Shown here piece after piece: positions 28,556-38,867 of a stretch of 64,000 nucleotides of DNA. The number at the start of each line of letters is the position of its first letter. Position 1 is the stretch's first letter. The notes under the pieces are model-generated. The model saw only the letters and a program-made list of their open reading frames with translations. It searched no databases and was not told where the DNA came from. This stretch comes from an uncultured Acetatifactor sp. GTDB taxonomy: Bacteria; Bacillota; Clostridia; Lachnospirales; Lachnospiraceae. The translations under genes and the position numbers were made by a program. The stretch covers positions 62,001 through 126,000 of the forward strand of contig CATKYJ010000003.1 of NCBI GenBank assembly GCA_949840885.1, given 5' to 3'.

Positions 28556-28975
28556 TTACAGGGAAACTATGACCTTGTCTTTCAGATCCTCGGGGAGTTG
28601 GGACTCATCCATGGATATACTTAAGACAAAATCAACTTCAAATTTTTCACTGAGTTTTTCCAATTTTTTCATGACGGGCCCAATATCCTGGCCCTCAAGG
28701 CATGCTATCTTTAAGAAATTATCGAAATACATCTGCTGCAGATCATGATCCTGCGAAGCGATACCGCTCACAAACCCCAAAAACTCGCTGCTGCTCTCCA
28801 CCATGTACTGGGAGACGTCAATCAGGCGAACCTTATTGTTCAACTCGTACATATGCTTGGCGTTCTTGTCAAGGTACACGATATTCCCTGCAATCTCCTT
28901 GATCTCGCTATTTACTTTCTCCAATAGCTGCGTTGTCTTCCCCTTACCTTTATTGCCTACAATTAACTGAACCAT
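28556..28975 (-). CDS. small P-loop protein, uncharacterised
   Basis: LIVGNKGKGKTTQLLEKV resembles Walker A; 139 aa, strong RBS GGAGGGTTTCC. Confidence 0.65.
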   Translation of the reverse strand: MVQLIVGNKGKGKTTQLLEKVNSEIKEIAGNIVYLDKNAKHMYELNNKVRLIDVSQYMVESSSEFLGFVSGIASQDHDLQQMYFDNFLKIACLEGQDIGPVMKKLEKLSEKFEVDFVLSISMDESQLPEDLKDKVIVSL

Positions 28976-29056
28976 TGGAAACCCTCCTTAAGTATTAATA
29001 TTTACAATGGACGCACGCTCATCCATTGCAGCAATGCCCTACCAATATTATAACCT

Positions 29057-30040
29057 CTATTTATGAATCTCGTCAAGTAAATCTGTCATTTCCTCGTAAA
29101 GCTGTTCAACCCCCTCCGCCCGCAGGACAACGGAAATATAGGGTGAGCCGTTTTCGTCCCTGGTAAGGAGTATCAGGCAATTGCCCGCCGCATTTGTGGT
29201 TCCGGTCTTGCCTCCGATGACAGTCACATTGGCCGGAGCCTGTCTCTCCCCCCGCAGATACTGATTTGAGTTCTGCCTGTCAAAGGGCTTTTCTTTCCCA
29301 TCCTTATCATAGAAGACAGTCTGGTAGCCGGACATATGTATGATTTCATTAAAAGTCTCGTATTTGATAGCCTCATTGAAAATCAGATACAGGTCATACA
29401 CCGTGGTATAATGCTCCGACTCCGTCAGTCCGTGGGGGTTCATGAAGTGGGTGTTCGTGGCTCCAAGCCTCGCCGCTTCCTCGTTCATCATCTCCACGAA
29501 ATGTTCTACGCTCCCGCCCACGTTCTCCGCAATCATCATCGCCACATCATTGGCGGAAAAGACCAGCAGAATCCGCAGGGCCTGATCCAGCGTCATGGTA
29601 TCCCCCGCTTTCAGGCCGCAGAGCACGGCCCCGGTCTCTGTGATATTGACCGCATCGGAAGCCGCCAGCATCTGATTCAGCTGGCCGTATTTAAGCGCCA
29701 CCAGAGCCGTCATCACCTTTGTCAGACTGGCCGGATGCAGCCTGGTATGGATATTCTGGGCAAAAAGAACCTCCCTTTTGTCCAGCCCGAAAAGACCTGC
29801 CGCCTCCGCGTGAGACATATCCACGGTATCGCTTTGGACATTTCCCGCCGCCACGCACAGCTTCGACGCAAAGGCCGGGGCTGTACGCGTCTCCTGTCTG
29901 GTTATCACATTAAAGCTGCTGACGTCATAATCCACATGATAAGCCATGTCATAGGACAGACTTCCGCACCCCGTACAGCAGCATACAAGCAGCATGCTGC
30001 CTATCAATGAAAGAACCTTTTTTCTATTTGTATAGTTCAC
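29057..30040 (-). CDS. D-alanyl-D-alanine carboxypeptidase (peptidase S11)
   Basis: HPASLTKVMTALVALK (SxxK), FSANDVAMMIAENVGG (SxN-like), GGKTGTTNAAGNCLI (KTGT). Confidence 0.93.
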   Translation of the reverse strand: MNYTNRKKVLSLIGSMLLVCCCTGCGSLSYDMAYHVDYDVSSFNVITRQETRTAPAFASKLCVAAGNVQSDTVDMSHAEAAGLFGLDKREVLFAQNIHTRLHPASLTKVMTALVALKYGQLNQMLAASDAVNITETGAVLCGLKAGDTMTLDQALRILLVFSANDVAMMIAENVGGSVEHFVEMMNEEAARLGATNTHFMNPHGLTESEHYTTVYDLYLIFNEAIKYETFNEIIHMSGYQTVFYDKDGKEKPFDRQNSNQYLRGERQAPANVTVIGGKTGTTNAAGNCLILLTRDENGSPYISVVLRAEGVEQLYEEMTDLLDEIHK

Positions 30041-30419
30041 GCCATTCCAGATCCCCTCTGTCCAGAGCCTTGATCAACAGTTCCGCGCTTGCCAGATTGG
30101 TCGCCAGCGGAATATTATGGGTATCGCACAAGTGTACCACATTATTCACGTCCGGTTCGTGCTTCTTTGGGTTCAAAGGATCCCGCAGAAAGATCACTAA
30201 GTCAATCTCGTTGTTCTCGATCTGGGCCCCGATCTGCTGTTCCCCGCCCAGATGCCCTGCCAGGCACTTGTGGATATTCAGGTTCGTGACCTCCTCGATC
30301 AGTCGTCCTGTTGTGCCTGTGGCATACAAGTCGTTTTTGCTTAAAATCCCCCGGTAAGCAATGCAGAAGTTCTGCATCAGCTTCTTTTTTGCATCGTGTG
30401 CAATCAACGCAATGTTCAT
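30024..30419 (-). CDS. mgsA: methylglyoxal synthase
   Basis: MNIALIAHDAKKKLMQNFCIAYRGIL...ATGTTGRLIEE...LAGHLGGEQQIGAQIENNEIDLVIFLRDPLNPKKHEPDVNNVVHLCDTHNIPLATN. Confidence 0.97.
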   Translation of the reverse strand: MNIALIAHDAKKKLMQNFCIAYRGILSKNDLYATGTTGRLIEEVTNLNIHKCLAGHLGGEQQIGAQIENNEIDLVIFLRDPLNPKKHEPDVNNVVHLCDTHNIPLATNLASAELLIKALDRGDLEWRELYK

Positions 30420-30444
30420 AAGTGTACCTCCTCCATAGCATCTT

Positions 30445-31557
30445 CTACTGTTTCGATTTCTTTGCCTGAAGCCTTACGTTCAGGACAAACCCCATGCCGA
30501 TAAATAGACTCAGCAGCGAACTCAGACCGTAGCTGACAAAAGGAAGCGTAAGTCCTGTCGTAGGCAGGATGAAAGTCGCCACGCCGATATTGAAGAACCC
30601 TTGAAAGGCTACAAGCCCTCCCATACTGGCTGCGATAATCGTCCCCGCCAAATCTTTCGCCTTGCGGGCTACCGAGATGCATTCCAATGCCACGCAGAAT
30701 AGCAACACGATTACCACGACGCTCCCCTTGAAGCCGAATTCTTCTCCGATCACGGAGAAGATAAAGTCTGTCTGCGCCTCTGAAAGAAAATTGCCATTTT
30801 TCACCGATGTAATCTCATTATTTTTATACCCCTTTCCCTCCAGCTGTCCGGAGGCAATGGCTGTCACGGAGTTCAGCTGCTGGTAGGCATACGTGGTCTC
30901 GTATTCCTGAGGATTCACAAATGCCAGTACCCGGGTCTTCTGATTGTCCGTCAAAAGCTTGCTGTCCGGCTGCAATGCCAGAGATATCACCAGCGCCACT
31001 GCCGGGATTGCCACTGCTATCGCCCCGAATACGATCTTCAGGCTGACGCCCCCGGAAAACATAATGACGCAAAATACTGCCAGAAGCACAATGCTGGTGG
31101 ACAGATCCGGCTGTTCCCACACCAAATACCATGGCAGGGCGAACATCGCCACACAGCAGCCTATGATTACCACGGTGTTCAATTTCTTCCTATGTTTCAT
31201 AATAAACTGTGCAAAGAATAAAATCAACAGTATTTTTGCAGTTTCTGAAGGTTGAAATCGAAGTCCCCCTATAGTAAGCCATCTGGTAGCGCCTTTGGTA
31301 TTGTCCCCAAACTTCCAGACAGCCGCTAAAAGTACCAGGTTGGCCACATACATCAGCCAGTTCAGCCGAAGTAAGTAGCTGTAGTCGAAAAAGGAGAGGA
31401 CCACCATCAAAACTACGCCTGCCGTCACCCCGGCCAGCTGCTTGGTCTGCAGTGATGGCTCCGCGCTTCCTATGGCTATGACGCCTATGGCCGAAAGCGC
31501 CAATATCAGCAGAACCAGCTTAAAATCGTAATCCCGTAATCTGTATCTTTTAAACAT
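30445..31557 (-). CDS. rodA: FtsW/RodA/SpoVE family protein (RodA-like)
   Basis: AVWKFGDNTKGATRWLTIGGLRFQPSETAKILLILFFA; EEFGFKGSVVVIVLLF; LPTTGLTLPFVSYGLSSLLSLF. Confidence 0.93.
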   Translation of the reverse strand: MFKRYRLRDYDFKLVLLILALSAIGVIAIGSAEPSLQTKQLAGVTAGVVLMVVLSFFDYSYLLRLNWLMYVANLVLLAAVWKFGDNTKGATRWLTIGGLRFQPSETAKILLILFFAQFIMKHRKKLNTVVIIGCCVAMFALPWYLVWEQPDLSTSIVLLAVFCVIMFSGGVSLKIVFGAIAVAIPAVALVISLALQPDSKLLTDNQKTRVLAFVNPQEYETTYAYQQLNSVTAIASGQLEGKGYKNNEITSVKNGNFLSEAQTDFIFSVIGEEFGFKGSVVVIVLLFCVALECISVARKAKDLAGTIIAASMGGLVAFQGFFNIGVATFILPTTGLTLPFVSYGLSSLLSLFIGMGFVLNVRLQAKKSKQ

Positions 31558-31609
31558 ATTTTCCTCTACGCATTATTTGTGCCCTCATTTTTACGCGCAC
31601 CAATCCGTC

Positions 31610-31894
31610 CTATTTTGCCAGATCCTTGGCCGTGACGTCCACGATGGGAATATTGGCATACAGAGAGGGCATCTTTCCTCCCCGCCCGGATTTGCTTCCC
31701 TTTGTGTTGATCTGGATATCCATATTCTCGGAATCTATCTTCATGTACTTGGACAAGACCTTTGCTATGTCCATCTTAATCAGCTCCATTACCTCCGGCG
31801 AACAGTTGACCCTGTCCGAAATCAGCAGAATCTTCAGCCTGTCCTTTGCAATCTGGCAGGAGCTCTTTCTGCGAAAAAAATGCCTCATCTCCAC
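31610..31894 (-). CDS. minE: cell division topological specificity factor MinE
   Basis: AKDRLKILLISDRVNCSPEVMELIKMDIAKVLSKYMKIDSENMDIQI. Confidence 0.95.
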   Translation of the reverse strand: MEMRHFFRRKSSCQIAKDRLKILLISDRVNCSPEVMELIKMDIAKVLSKYMKIDSENMDIQINTKGSKSGRGGKMPSLYANIPIVDVTAKDLAK

Positions 31895-31899
31895 TCCTC

Positions 31900-32727
31900 C
31901 TATGCCTTATGAAAAATGCCTGTGACTCTGGTCCAAAAAGAAATACCCTTATCAAAATTCAGATAGGGAACCTCCTTTCCCTCCACCCGATGTACTACGT
32001 TTGCGTAAGCCTGACCCGCCGGAGAACTGCTTCCCACCAGGGGTTCGCCCTGATTGGTGGCCACCACCACGCTTTCATCGTCCGGTATGATACCGATTAA
32101 CGGAATGGCCAGGATATCCACCACATCCTGAGCAGACATCATGTCACCCCGCCTGACCATGTCCATCCGCAGCCTGTTAATGATCAGATCCATCTGCTTG
32201 AAGCCATTGGCTTCCAGCAGCCCGATAATGCGGTCAGCGTCCCGGATGGCGGATACCTCCGGCGTAGTCACCACCAATGCCCTGTCCGCCCCGGCTATGG
32301 CGTTCTGGAAACCCTGTTCGATGCCTGCCGGACAGTCCAAGAGGATAAAGTCAAACTGCTCTTTTAAGTGCTCGATGACTTTCACCATCTGTCCCGGAGA
32401 CACCGCCGACTTGTCCCGGGTCTGGGCAGAGGGCATCAGGTACAGTCCTGGATGACGCTTGTCCCGGATCAGCGCCTGCTTCACCCGGCAGTTTCCCTCC
32501 ACCACGTCCACCAGGTTGTAGACGATACGGTTCTCAAGTCCCATGACCACATCCAGATTGCGCAGTCCGATATCCGTGTCGATGAGGCAGACTTTCTTTC
32601 CCAGCTTTGCAAGACCTGTTCCTACATTTGCGGTCGTGGTGGTCTTGCCCACGCCGCCTTTTCCTGAAGTGACGACAATGACTTTGGAGCTTTGCTGCTC
32701 CCTGGAAAATGAATCCTTTTTTTCCAT
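31900..32727 (-). CDS. minD: septum site-determining protein MinD
   Basis: VIVVTSGKGGVGKTTTTANVGTGLAKLGKKVCLIDTDIGLRNLDVVMGLENRIVYNLVDVVEG. Confidence 0.97.
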   Translation of the reverse strand: MEKKDSFSREQQSSKVIVVTSGKGGVGKTTTTANVGTGLAKLGKKVCLIDTDIGLRNLDVVMGLENRIVYNLVDVVEGNCRVKQALIRDKRHPGLYLMPSAQTRDKSAVSPGQMVKVIEHLKEQFDFILLDCPAGIEQGFQNAIAGADRALVVTTPEVSAIRDADRIIGLLEANGFKQMDLIINRLRMDMVRRGDMMSAQDVVDILAIPLIGIIPDDESVVVATNQGEPLVGSSSPAGQAYANVVHRVEGKEVPYLNFDKGISFWTRVTGIFHKA

Positions 32728-32822
32728 TTTTCCTATCCTCCAGCATAAATATTTGTCTGTCGTCCTCTAAACACCTCCAAACGCCGCCTGTGCCAGGCGT
32801 ATCGCCTTACTCCGCAGGCGTA

Positions 32823-33506
32823 TCAGAAGCTGCTCAGCAGATCTTTGGTAAGCGCTTCCATTATGACTCTGTCGTTTTTCACATATGCTATTTTCGGATG
32901 TACCTTTGGTCTGGTTCCCCATTGGAATGCTTTTCTTCCACTGGGCTTATTTGTTTTATATTTGAAATCGCCGATCCTGATTCTCTCCGGCGCCATTTCA
33001 AACGCTGCTATAAAGGCTCCCTCTCTCCCGTTTCCTCCCGCATGGGCTTTGCCATAGAGCCCTCCTAATATGATAATGTTCTTGGCGCTGACGATGCTGC
33101 TTCCCGGTTGGACATCCCCCAACATAATGATGCTGTTCTCGGTCTCCAGCGATTCTCCGTTTTTCAGATCGCCCCGCAGAAACTGCCCCTCCGGCTTCTG
33201 CGCCATAGCCTCTTTTGTGCGCTCCAGCGCCTTCACGAAATTTGTATTGACAGTGTCGTCCTTTTCCACGATACAGACGACGTTGATGTCGCTGTTGTCG
33301 CGGATGGTCTCCAGAATCCTGATCTCCTCCATATCCGTCACAGAACGCCCCTCAATGGACAATGCCATGGTGACATTGCCGAAAAAATGCCTGGCATCCG
33401 AGAACTTATAGCCCACTTCCCGCAAAACGTCCTCAAATGGCATGTCTGCATTCAGATATAGCGCAATCCCGTTGGGAAAGCTTTTGATGATGACTGCTTC
33501 TCTCAT
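32823..33506 (-). CDS. minC: septum site-determining protein MinC with small repeat-derived insertion
   Basis: SIIMLGDVQPGSSIVSAKNIIILGGLYGKAHAGGNGREGAFIAAFEMAPERIRIGDF...PKIAYVKNDRVIMEALTKDLL. Confidence 0.94.
   Translation of the reverse strand: MREAVIIKSFPNGIALYLNADMPFEDVLREVGYKFSDARHFFGNVTMALSIEGRSVTDMEEIRILETIRDNSDINVVCIVEKDDTVNTNFVKALERTKEAMAQKPEGQFLRGDLKNGESLETENSIIMLGDVQPGSSIVSAKNIIILGGLYGKAHAGGNGREGAFIAAFEMAPERIRIGDFKYKTNKPSGRKAFQWGTRPKVHPKIAYVKNDRVIMEALTKDLLSSF
32916..32946 (-). repeat. about 1.5 units of the dispersed repeat inside minC
   Basis: TTCCCCATTGGAATGCTTTTCTTCCACTGGGC; encodes PSGRKAFQWG. Confidence 0.8.
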
Positions 33507-33526
33507 AATCTGTTTTGCTCCTGTGT

Positions 33527-36454
33527 TCAGTGCTCGTTGGTGACGCCGCTGTCCGGTTCGTCCGCCGTGCCGGTGATCAGTTCATCCTCCTCCGCCAGCC
33601 CATAATAATATTTCACGATATCCCTTGTGGCCTGAGCTGCATGGTCTCCCGAGTATCCGAACGGAATTCGCGTGACAATGGCAATCTCCGGCTGCTCATA
33701 GGGCGCGTAACAGGCAAAAAGTGCATGGCTGGGCCGGTCTGTTGTCTGTTCTGCCGTACCTGTCTTGCCGGCCACGTTCACTGCCAGATTGCTGAAATAA
33801 CTCTTGTTCTCCACTACCTGGCGCATCCCCAAGTGGATGGCATCCCAATATTCTTCGGGCATGTCAACTGTATTACGCAGCTTCGGCCGGAAATCCTCCA
33901 CCACATTCCCCTCCGAATCCTGGATTTTGTCCAATAGTGTCAGCTGATAGCAGGAACCGCTGTTCGCAACCGTAGTCACATATCTGGCCAGTCCTGCCAG
34001 TGTATAGCTGTTGCTGCCCTGGCCGATGGCGGAACGCACCGGATCCTCCGTGGACACATTGGGGGAGGCCTCGGATATCTCAATCCCCGATTTCTCTGTC
34101 AGTCCAAACAGATCTGCGTACTTATGCAGCGTTTCCAGGCCCTCTGTCTCATTGTAAGTGCCCGAACCCATGGAAAGCTCGTATCCGATATCGTAGAAAT
34201 AGCAGTCGCAGGAGTCCCGGAGGGCAGAGATCAATGTCTCGTTGTTATGTCCGTACCTGTTCCAGCAGTTGGGAGGCGGATCGATTTCCGTAAAGCTTCC
34301 CGTACATTTGACGATACTTTTTATCTCCACGGTACCCTCCATCAGTCCCGCTGCTGCGGACAGCATCTTGAAAGTGGAGCCCGGCGCAGCCGCATACTGG
34401 GCCGCATAATTATACTGCGGATTGGATTTGTCCGCGTTCAGCTTAGCGTAATATTCTGCATCAATGGAATTGGCCATTTTATTGTTGTCATAGCCCGGAT
34501 AGGATACAATGGCCAGCACGTCCCCTGTGTCTATATCCGTGACCACGCAGGAGGCGTTGCAGGGATCCAGCGCCATCTGCGCCGGCGTAATGTCCAGGTG
34601 GTTTATGCGGTTCATCATGAACTGATAAGCGCTCATCCGTCCCTCAAAGACAGCCTCCCTCTCATCCTCCGGCACGGGAATCCTGTTCTGCTCGCAGAGA
34701 ATCTGGCATACCTGTCTGCCGCTTATTACATCGTTTAACAGCATATACTTGTAAAAGCGTTTCTGAAAATCCGTATTATTGTCCACCATGTCAATGATGT
34801 AATCCAAGACATGATCGTAGATTTCCGCAGAATCGGAATACTTTGTGTCCAGCTCCAGCTTGCTCACATTGATCCAGTTCTGGGAAATACAGTATTTCAG
34901 GTACTCATTCAAACTGATGACTTCATCCGTGGCCCATGCGATCTGGGTGGCATCGTCCGACACCACTGCGTCCGCCATGATGACGCCGTTTCTCCTGAGA
35001 AGCATCACGATATTGCTCTGGTAGACCTGATACTCCTTGGAAAGTTGTTTGTAGGGCGTCAGCCCCTCCGTCAGTTCATAGCGCAGCTTCTCATATACTT
35101 CCGTCTTGTAGTCAAGGTAAGCCTGATATACTTCCTTTTCTGTCTCTAATGCATTCTCACGGGCCATGGCTTTCATATCGATTACCGCATTGTCGAACAT
35201 GGTAAAGTACACATCGAATATGGGGATTTTGATGGCGCTGCTGTCCGCGTTCTTCGCCGGAACATATTCCTTTGCGTTGATGATCTTGCTGGACACCAGC
35301 CCGGCCAGCTTCTGCTCCAGGATATGGTAGATAGCCTCGGTCAACTCCTTGTCGATGGTCAGGTAGACATCCTGGCCGGCTTTCGCCTCTCTGCGCTCCT
35401 CGATGGAGATGACCTTGCCCATGTTATCCACGATTACCTTTTCATAGCCTTTTTCGCCCTGCAGCGTAGTCTCCAGATAAGCCTCTATGCCGCTCTTTCC
35501 CACCACATCATTGATGTTGTAAACATCGCTTCCCTTTCCCTGCTCCTCCATCTGGCTGTTTAAGTCAGTCAGCTCCTCGGAAGAGATCTTGCCCGTATAG
35601 CCCAGCACATGGGCAAAATATTCGGAATCCACATATCTGCGCACCGTGTCCGCCTCTATCGTAACGCCGGGCAGGGACTGGGCATTCTCCATGACAACGG
35701 CAACTGTCTTTTCGTTGACATTGGTGGCCACTGTGGTGCCGATATATTTCCGAAAGGAGGTCAGGTTCATGGCATAGCGGATGGTGACCATCTTTAGCCA
35801 GTCCTCCTTGCTGTAGCCGTCCCCTGCCAGAAATTTGCTTTTGGAATCGTCCGGGTTTTCATAGTTCCCGATGGCAAAGCGGCTGGCGCCGCTTAGATAC
35901 TCCATGATATCGTCCGGCGTGGCCGTACGCTCCTCGTCTTTCAGCTGTCCCACCTCAAGCCTGCCATACACATCCGCAAGGAATCGCAACAGGCTCACGC
36001 CCTCCACGGAATACTGGAATTCTCTGTCCTCGTTCAAAAATATCTTGAAATCCGTGATGCATTTGTCACCGTTCTTCTCGATCATCTGAATCAGGCGGTA
36101 AATGGTGTCGTTTAGCCTGGCATTCTTGAGCCTCCCTGATTCGAACACATCCTCTATCTTCACGGAATACGCCAGTTCATTGTAGGCCAGGGGATTACCG
36201 TTTCTGTCGAAGATATTGCCTCTTGTGCTTGCGATGTCCCGCGTCTTTTCTATTTCCAGGACAAATTCCTCCAGATACTCCTTTCCGTGAACGATCTGCA
36301 GGTCAAAGCAGCGATATATCAGCACGCCGGCAAACAGGCAGAATATCACCGTAAAGACTGTAAGCCTGTTCGTCACGATACCAATCAGTTTTTCCTTGAA
36401 CTCGTCAAACAAATTTCTGTGCTCTCTTTCTTTCGTGTCCCTCCAGCTTTTCAT
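33527..36454 (-). CDS. penicillin-binding protein 2-type transpeptidase
   Basis: AAAPGSTFKMLSAAAGLMEG (SxxK), SCDCYFYDIG, VAGKTGTAEQTTDRPSHALFACYAPYEQPEIAI; next to mreD. Confidence 0.94.
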   Translation of the reverse strand: MKSWRDTKEREHRNLFDEFKEKLIGIVTNRLTVFTVIFCLFAGVLIYRCFDLQIVHGKEYLEEFVLEIEKTRDIASTRGNIFDRNGNPLAYNELAYSVKIEDVFESGRLKNARLNDTIYRLIQMIEKNGDKCITDFKIFLNEDREFQYSVEGVSLLRFLADVYGRLEVGQLKDEERTATPDDIMEYLSGASRFAIGNYENPDDSKSKFLAGDGYSKEDWLKMVTIRYAMNLTSFRKYIGTTVATNVNEKTVAVVMENAQSLPGVTIEADTVRRYVDSEYFAHVLGYTGKISSEELTDLNSQMEEQGKGSDVYNINDVVGKSGIEAYLETTLQGEKGYEKVIVDNMGKVISIEERREAKAGQDVYLTIDKELTEAIYHILEQKLAGLVSSKIINAKEYVPAKNADSSAIKIPIFDVYFTMFDNAVIDMKAMARENALETEKEVYQAYLDYKTEVYEKLRYELTEGLTPYKQLSKEYQVYQSNIVMLLRRNGVIMADAVVSDDATQIAWATDEVISLNEYLKYCISQNWINVSKLELDTKYSDSAEIYDHVLDYIIDMVDNNTDFQKRFYKYMLLNDVISGRQVCQILCEQNRIPVPEDEREAVFEGRMSAYQFMMNRINHLDITPAQMALDPCNASCVVTDIDTGDVLAIVSYPGYDNNKMANSIDAEYYAKLNADKSNPQYNYAAQYAAAPGSTFKMLSAAAGLMEGTVEIKSIVKCTGSFTEIDPPPNCWNRYGHNNETLISALRDSCDCYFYDIGYELSMGSGTYNETEGLETLHKYADLFGLTEKSGIEISEASPNVSTEDPVRSAIGQGSNSYTLAGLARYVTTVANSGSCYQLTLLDKIQDSEGNVVEDFRPKLRNTVDMPEEYWDAIHLGMRQVVENKSYFSNLAVNVAGKTGTAEQTTDRPSHALFACYAPYEQPEIAIVTRIPFGYSGDHAAQATRDIVKYYYGLAEEDELITGTADEPDSGVTNEH

Positions 36455-36929
36455 TCGCTTTCAGGATCACCGGATACAAAAACAATGTTACAACAATGGT
36501 ATATAATGCCTCCGGCAGGATGATACGCAGAAAATAATAGGGAAAGTCAAACCTGCTGCGAAGCATAAAAGTCAAAATATAGCATATGATTCCATAGGAC
36601 ATGTCGCTGACAATGATCAGGGCCAGCGGAAGCTTGATGTCCTCCGGATAGAAAATCCTGCTGAACTTCCCGTTCAGATAGCCTATGTACATCAATAACA
36701 GCGCGTAAAAGCCCAAAAAACCGCCGAAAAAGATGTCGTTCAGCAGACCGCAGAAGAAACCGATCAGCAGCCCCTCCTGCTCTCCCCGCATAAAACCAAA
36801 AGAAGATGTCAATATGATCATCAGGTTTGGTATGATGCCCCCCAGAGCCAGGCTGTCAAAAACGCTGCACTGGAAGACAAAGCATACGATGATAAAAACT
36901 GTCACAACTATTTTTCGAAGCATATACAC
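36405..36929 (-). CDS. mreD: rod shape-determining protein MreD
   Basis: Small polytopic protein between mreC and PBP2; GLLIGFFCGLLNDIFFGGFLGFYALLLMYIGYLNG. Confidence 0.9.
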   Translation of the reverse strand: MYMLRKIVVTVFIIVCFVFQCSVFDSLALGGIIPNLMIILTSSFGFMRGEQEGLLIGFFCGLLNDIFFGGFLGFYALLLMYIGYLNGKFSRIFYPEDIKLPLALIIVSDMSYGIICYILTFMLRSRFDFPYYFLRIILPEALYTIVVTLFLYPVILKANEKLEGHERKRAQKFV

Positions 36930-36942
36930 TCCCTTTGGGCAT

Positions 36943-37812
36943 TCACTCCACCGTGGACTGTTTCATGTCCGTGATGATCAGAACCTCCCCCAGATGCTCG
37001 AAGTCCACCGCAGGTATGATCTCTCCCGATTTGGTCAGATTGTTCGCGTCCTTATTGATGGTACTGATATATCCGATCAGAATATTGGGCAGATACTTAT
37101 CGCTGATGTTGGAGGTGACTACCTTGTCCCCCTCCCGCACCATATTCTGGCCGTCCACAAGCTGGCTGAAAGTAATACAGCCCCCTGCCATGAGCCTTAA
37201 GTCTCCCGTCACGGTCATATTGTCCTCCGTGGAGAGCGTCATGGCGCTGACATGGACATTGTCCGATATGATGGACGTCACCCGGGCCCAGTTAGGCCCT
37301 ACGGAAGTGATCCGGCCCACAAGGCCGCCCTCTGCGATGACGTTCATGTCCACCGTCAGGCCGTCCTCCTCCCCCTTATCGATGAGGAATGAGGAATACC
37401 AGTTGCCGGAATCCCGGCCTATGATCCTGGCCCCCACCTTGTTGTATTCTGCATACTGTCCGTCCAGTTCAAACAGTTCCCTGAGCTTATTCAGTTCATA
37501 TTTGTCCTGCTGCAGCAGAGTGTTCTCCTCCACCAGTGCGGCCACCTGGGCTTTCAGCCGGGCATTCTCGTCCAGCAGCGTCCTGATCTGCACCAGTTCC
37601 TCGGATCGGTTGGAGAGCCATCCCCCCACCTTTTCAATTCCCTGCTGAAAGGGCACGATCACATATCCTACCACTACATTAAGCGGCCTGTTAAACACAT
37701 CCGTGCCAAAAGTCACCAGCATCAGTGCGGTACAAAGCACGGTTAAAAGAAAAAGGAGATATTTACTCGGCAGGGTAAACCGCTCTCCTTTTCTTTTTAC
37801 TACCGGACTCAT
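36943..37812 (-). CDS. mreC: rod shape-determining protein MreC
   Basis: VIGRDSGNWYSSFLIDKGEEDGLTVDMNVIAEGGLVGRITSVGPNWARVTSIISDN. Confidence 0.95.
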   Translation of the reverse strand: MSPVVKRKGERFTLPSKYLLFLLTVLCTALMLVTFGTDVFNRPLNVVVGYVIVPFQQGIEKVGGWLSNRSEELVQIRTLLDENARLKAQVAALVEENTLLQQDKYELNKLRELFELDGQYAEYNKVGARIIGRDSGNWYSSFLIDKGEEDGLTVDMNVIAEGGLVGRITSVGPNWARVTSIISDNVHVSAMTLSTEDNMTVTGDLRLMAGGCITFSQLVDGQNMVREGDKVVTSNISDKYLPNILIGYISTINKDANNLTKSGEIIPAVDFEHLGEVLIITDMKQSTVE

Positions 37813-38819
37813 TTGCTCATCCCCTCAATGGCATAGGCTACAGATTTGTAGTTATCGTCCTTAATGATTTTCGCCAGTCCCAGCACCACGCTTGCCTGAG
37901 GATTCTCCGCCACGTTCACCTTAAGCCCGGTTCCCGTGGCCAGCCTGTCCGCCAAGTGGCTGATCTGGGAGGCGCCTCCTGTCAGGTAGATGCCCTGTCG
38001 GTAGATGTCCGCCGCAAGCTCCGGCGGCGTCCTCTCCAGGATCACCTTTACATTGTCGATGATGGAGGCAAAATGCTCTTCTATGCATTCCACTACCAGC
38101 TTGGTAGGGATTTCCCGCTCTATGGGAAGACCGGTGACGATGTCTCTGCCGTAGACAATGGCGCCCTTGCCCTCTTTCTCCAGATCCCTTAGGGAAATCT
38201 TCACGGACTCGGAAGTCCGCCCGCCGATGATCAGGCTGAATTCTCTCCTCACGGCAGCCCGGATGGCCTCATCGAATTTCAGGCCTCCGGCCTTGATCAG
38301 GCGGCTGAGCACAATGCCTCCCAGGGAAAGGATAGATATCTCCGTGGTCTCATAGCCCACATTGACCACCAGAACACCCTGGGAATTCTTCACATCAATA
38401 TTCAGGCCCAGGCCGTCCGCCACTGCCTTTTCCACCACCATGATTTTTTTCGCTTTCACATTGGCGTATTTGATCAGATCGTAAAAGGCGCGCTTTTCCA
38501 CATCCGTCACATCTGTGGGCACCGCGATATAGAAATCCGCCGGCTTGCATGTGCCTTTTTGCAGATCGGTGATGAAATACCGTACCAGCGTCTCCATATT
38601 TTTGATATCCGCGATGACGCCATTGGTCAGGGGATAGGAAATATGAATGTTACCGGGAGCCTTTTCGTACATCTCAAAGGCAGAGTTCCCATATGCAAAC
38701 AGGACTTTCTTGTTCTCTATGGCGATCATGTTCTTTTCCACCATGATACTGTCATCGCCCCTGCTGTAAATCTTGATGTTGTTGGTACCCAAGTCGATAC
38801 CGAATGCATTGTTTGCCAA
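37809..38819 (-). CDS. mreB: rod shape-determining protein MreB/Mbl
   Basis: FGIDLGTNNIKIYSRG; YPLTNGVIADIKNMETLVRYFI; GIYLTGGASQISHLADRLATGTGLKVNVAENPQASVVLGLAKI. Confidence 0.93.
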   Translation of the reverse strand: MANNAFGIDLGTNNIKIYSRGDDSIMVEKNMIAIENKKVLFAYGNSAFEMYEKAPGNIHISYPLTNGVIADIKNMETLVRYFITDLQKGTCKPADFYIAVPTDVTDVEKRAFYDLIKYANVKAKKIMVVEKAVADGLGLNIDVKNSQGVLVVNVGYETTEISILSLGGIVLSRLIKAGGLKFDEAIRAAVRREFSLIIGGRTSESVKISLRDLEKEGKGAIVYGRDIVTGLPIEREIPTKLVVECIEEHFASIIDNVKVILERTPPELAADIYRQGIYLTGGASQISHLADRLATGTGLKVNVAENPQASVVLGLAKIIKDDNYKSVAYAIEGMSK

Positions 38820-38867
38820 AATGACAACCCCTTTCTAATCGTAAAAATTTCTTCCGCTTATTTCTGT

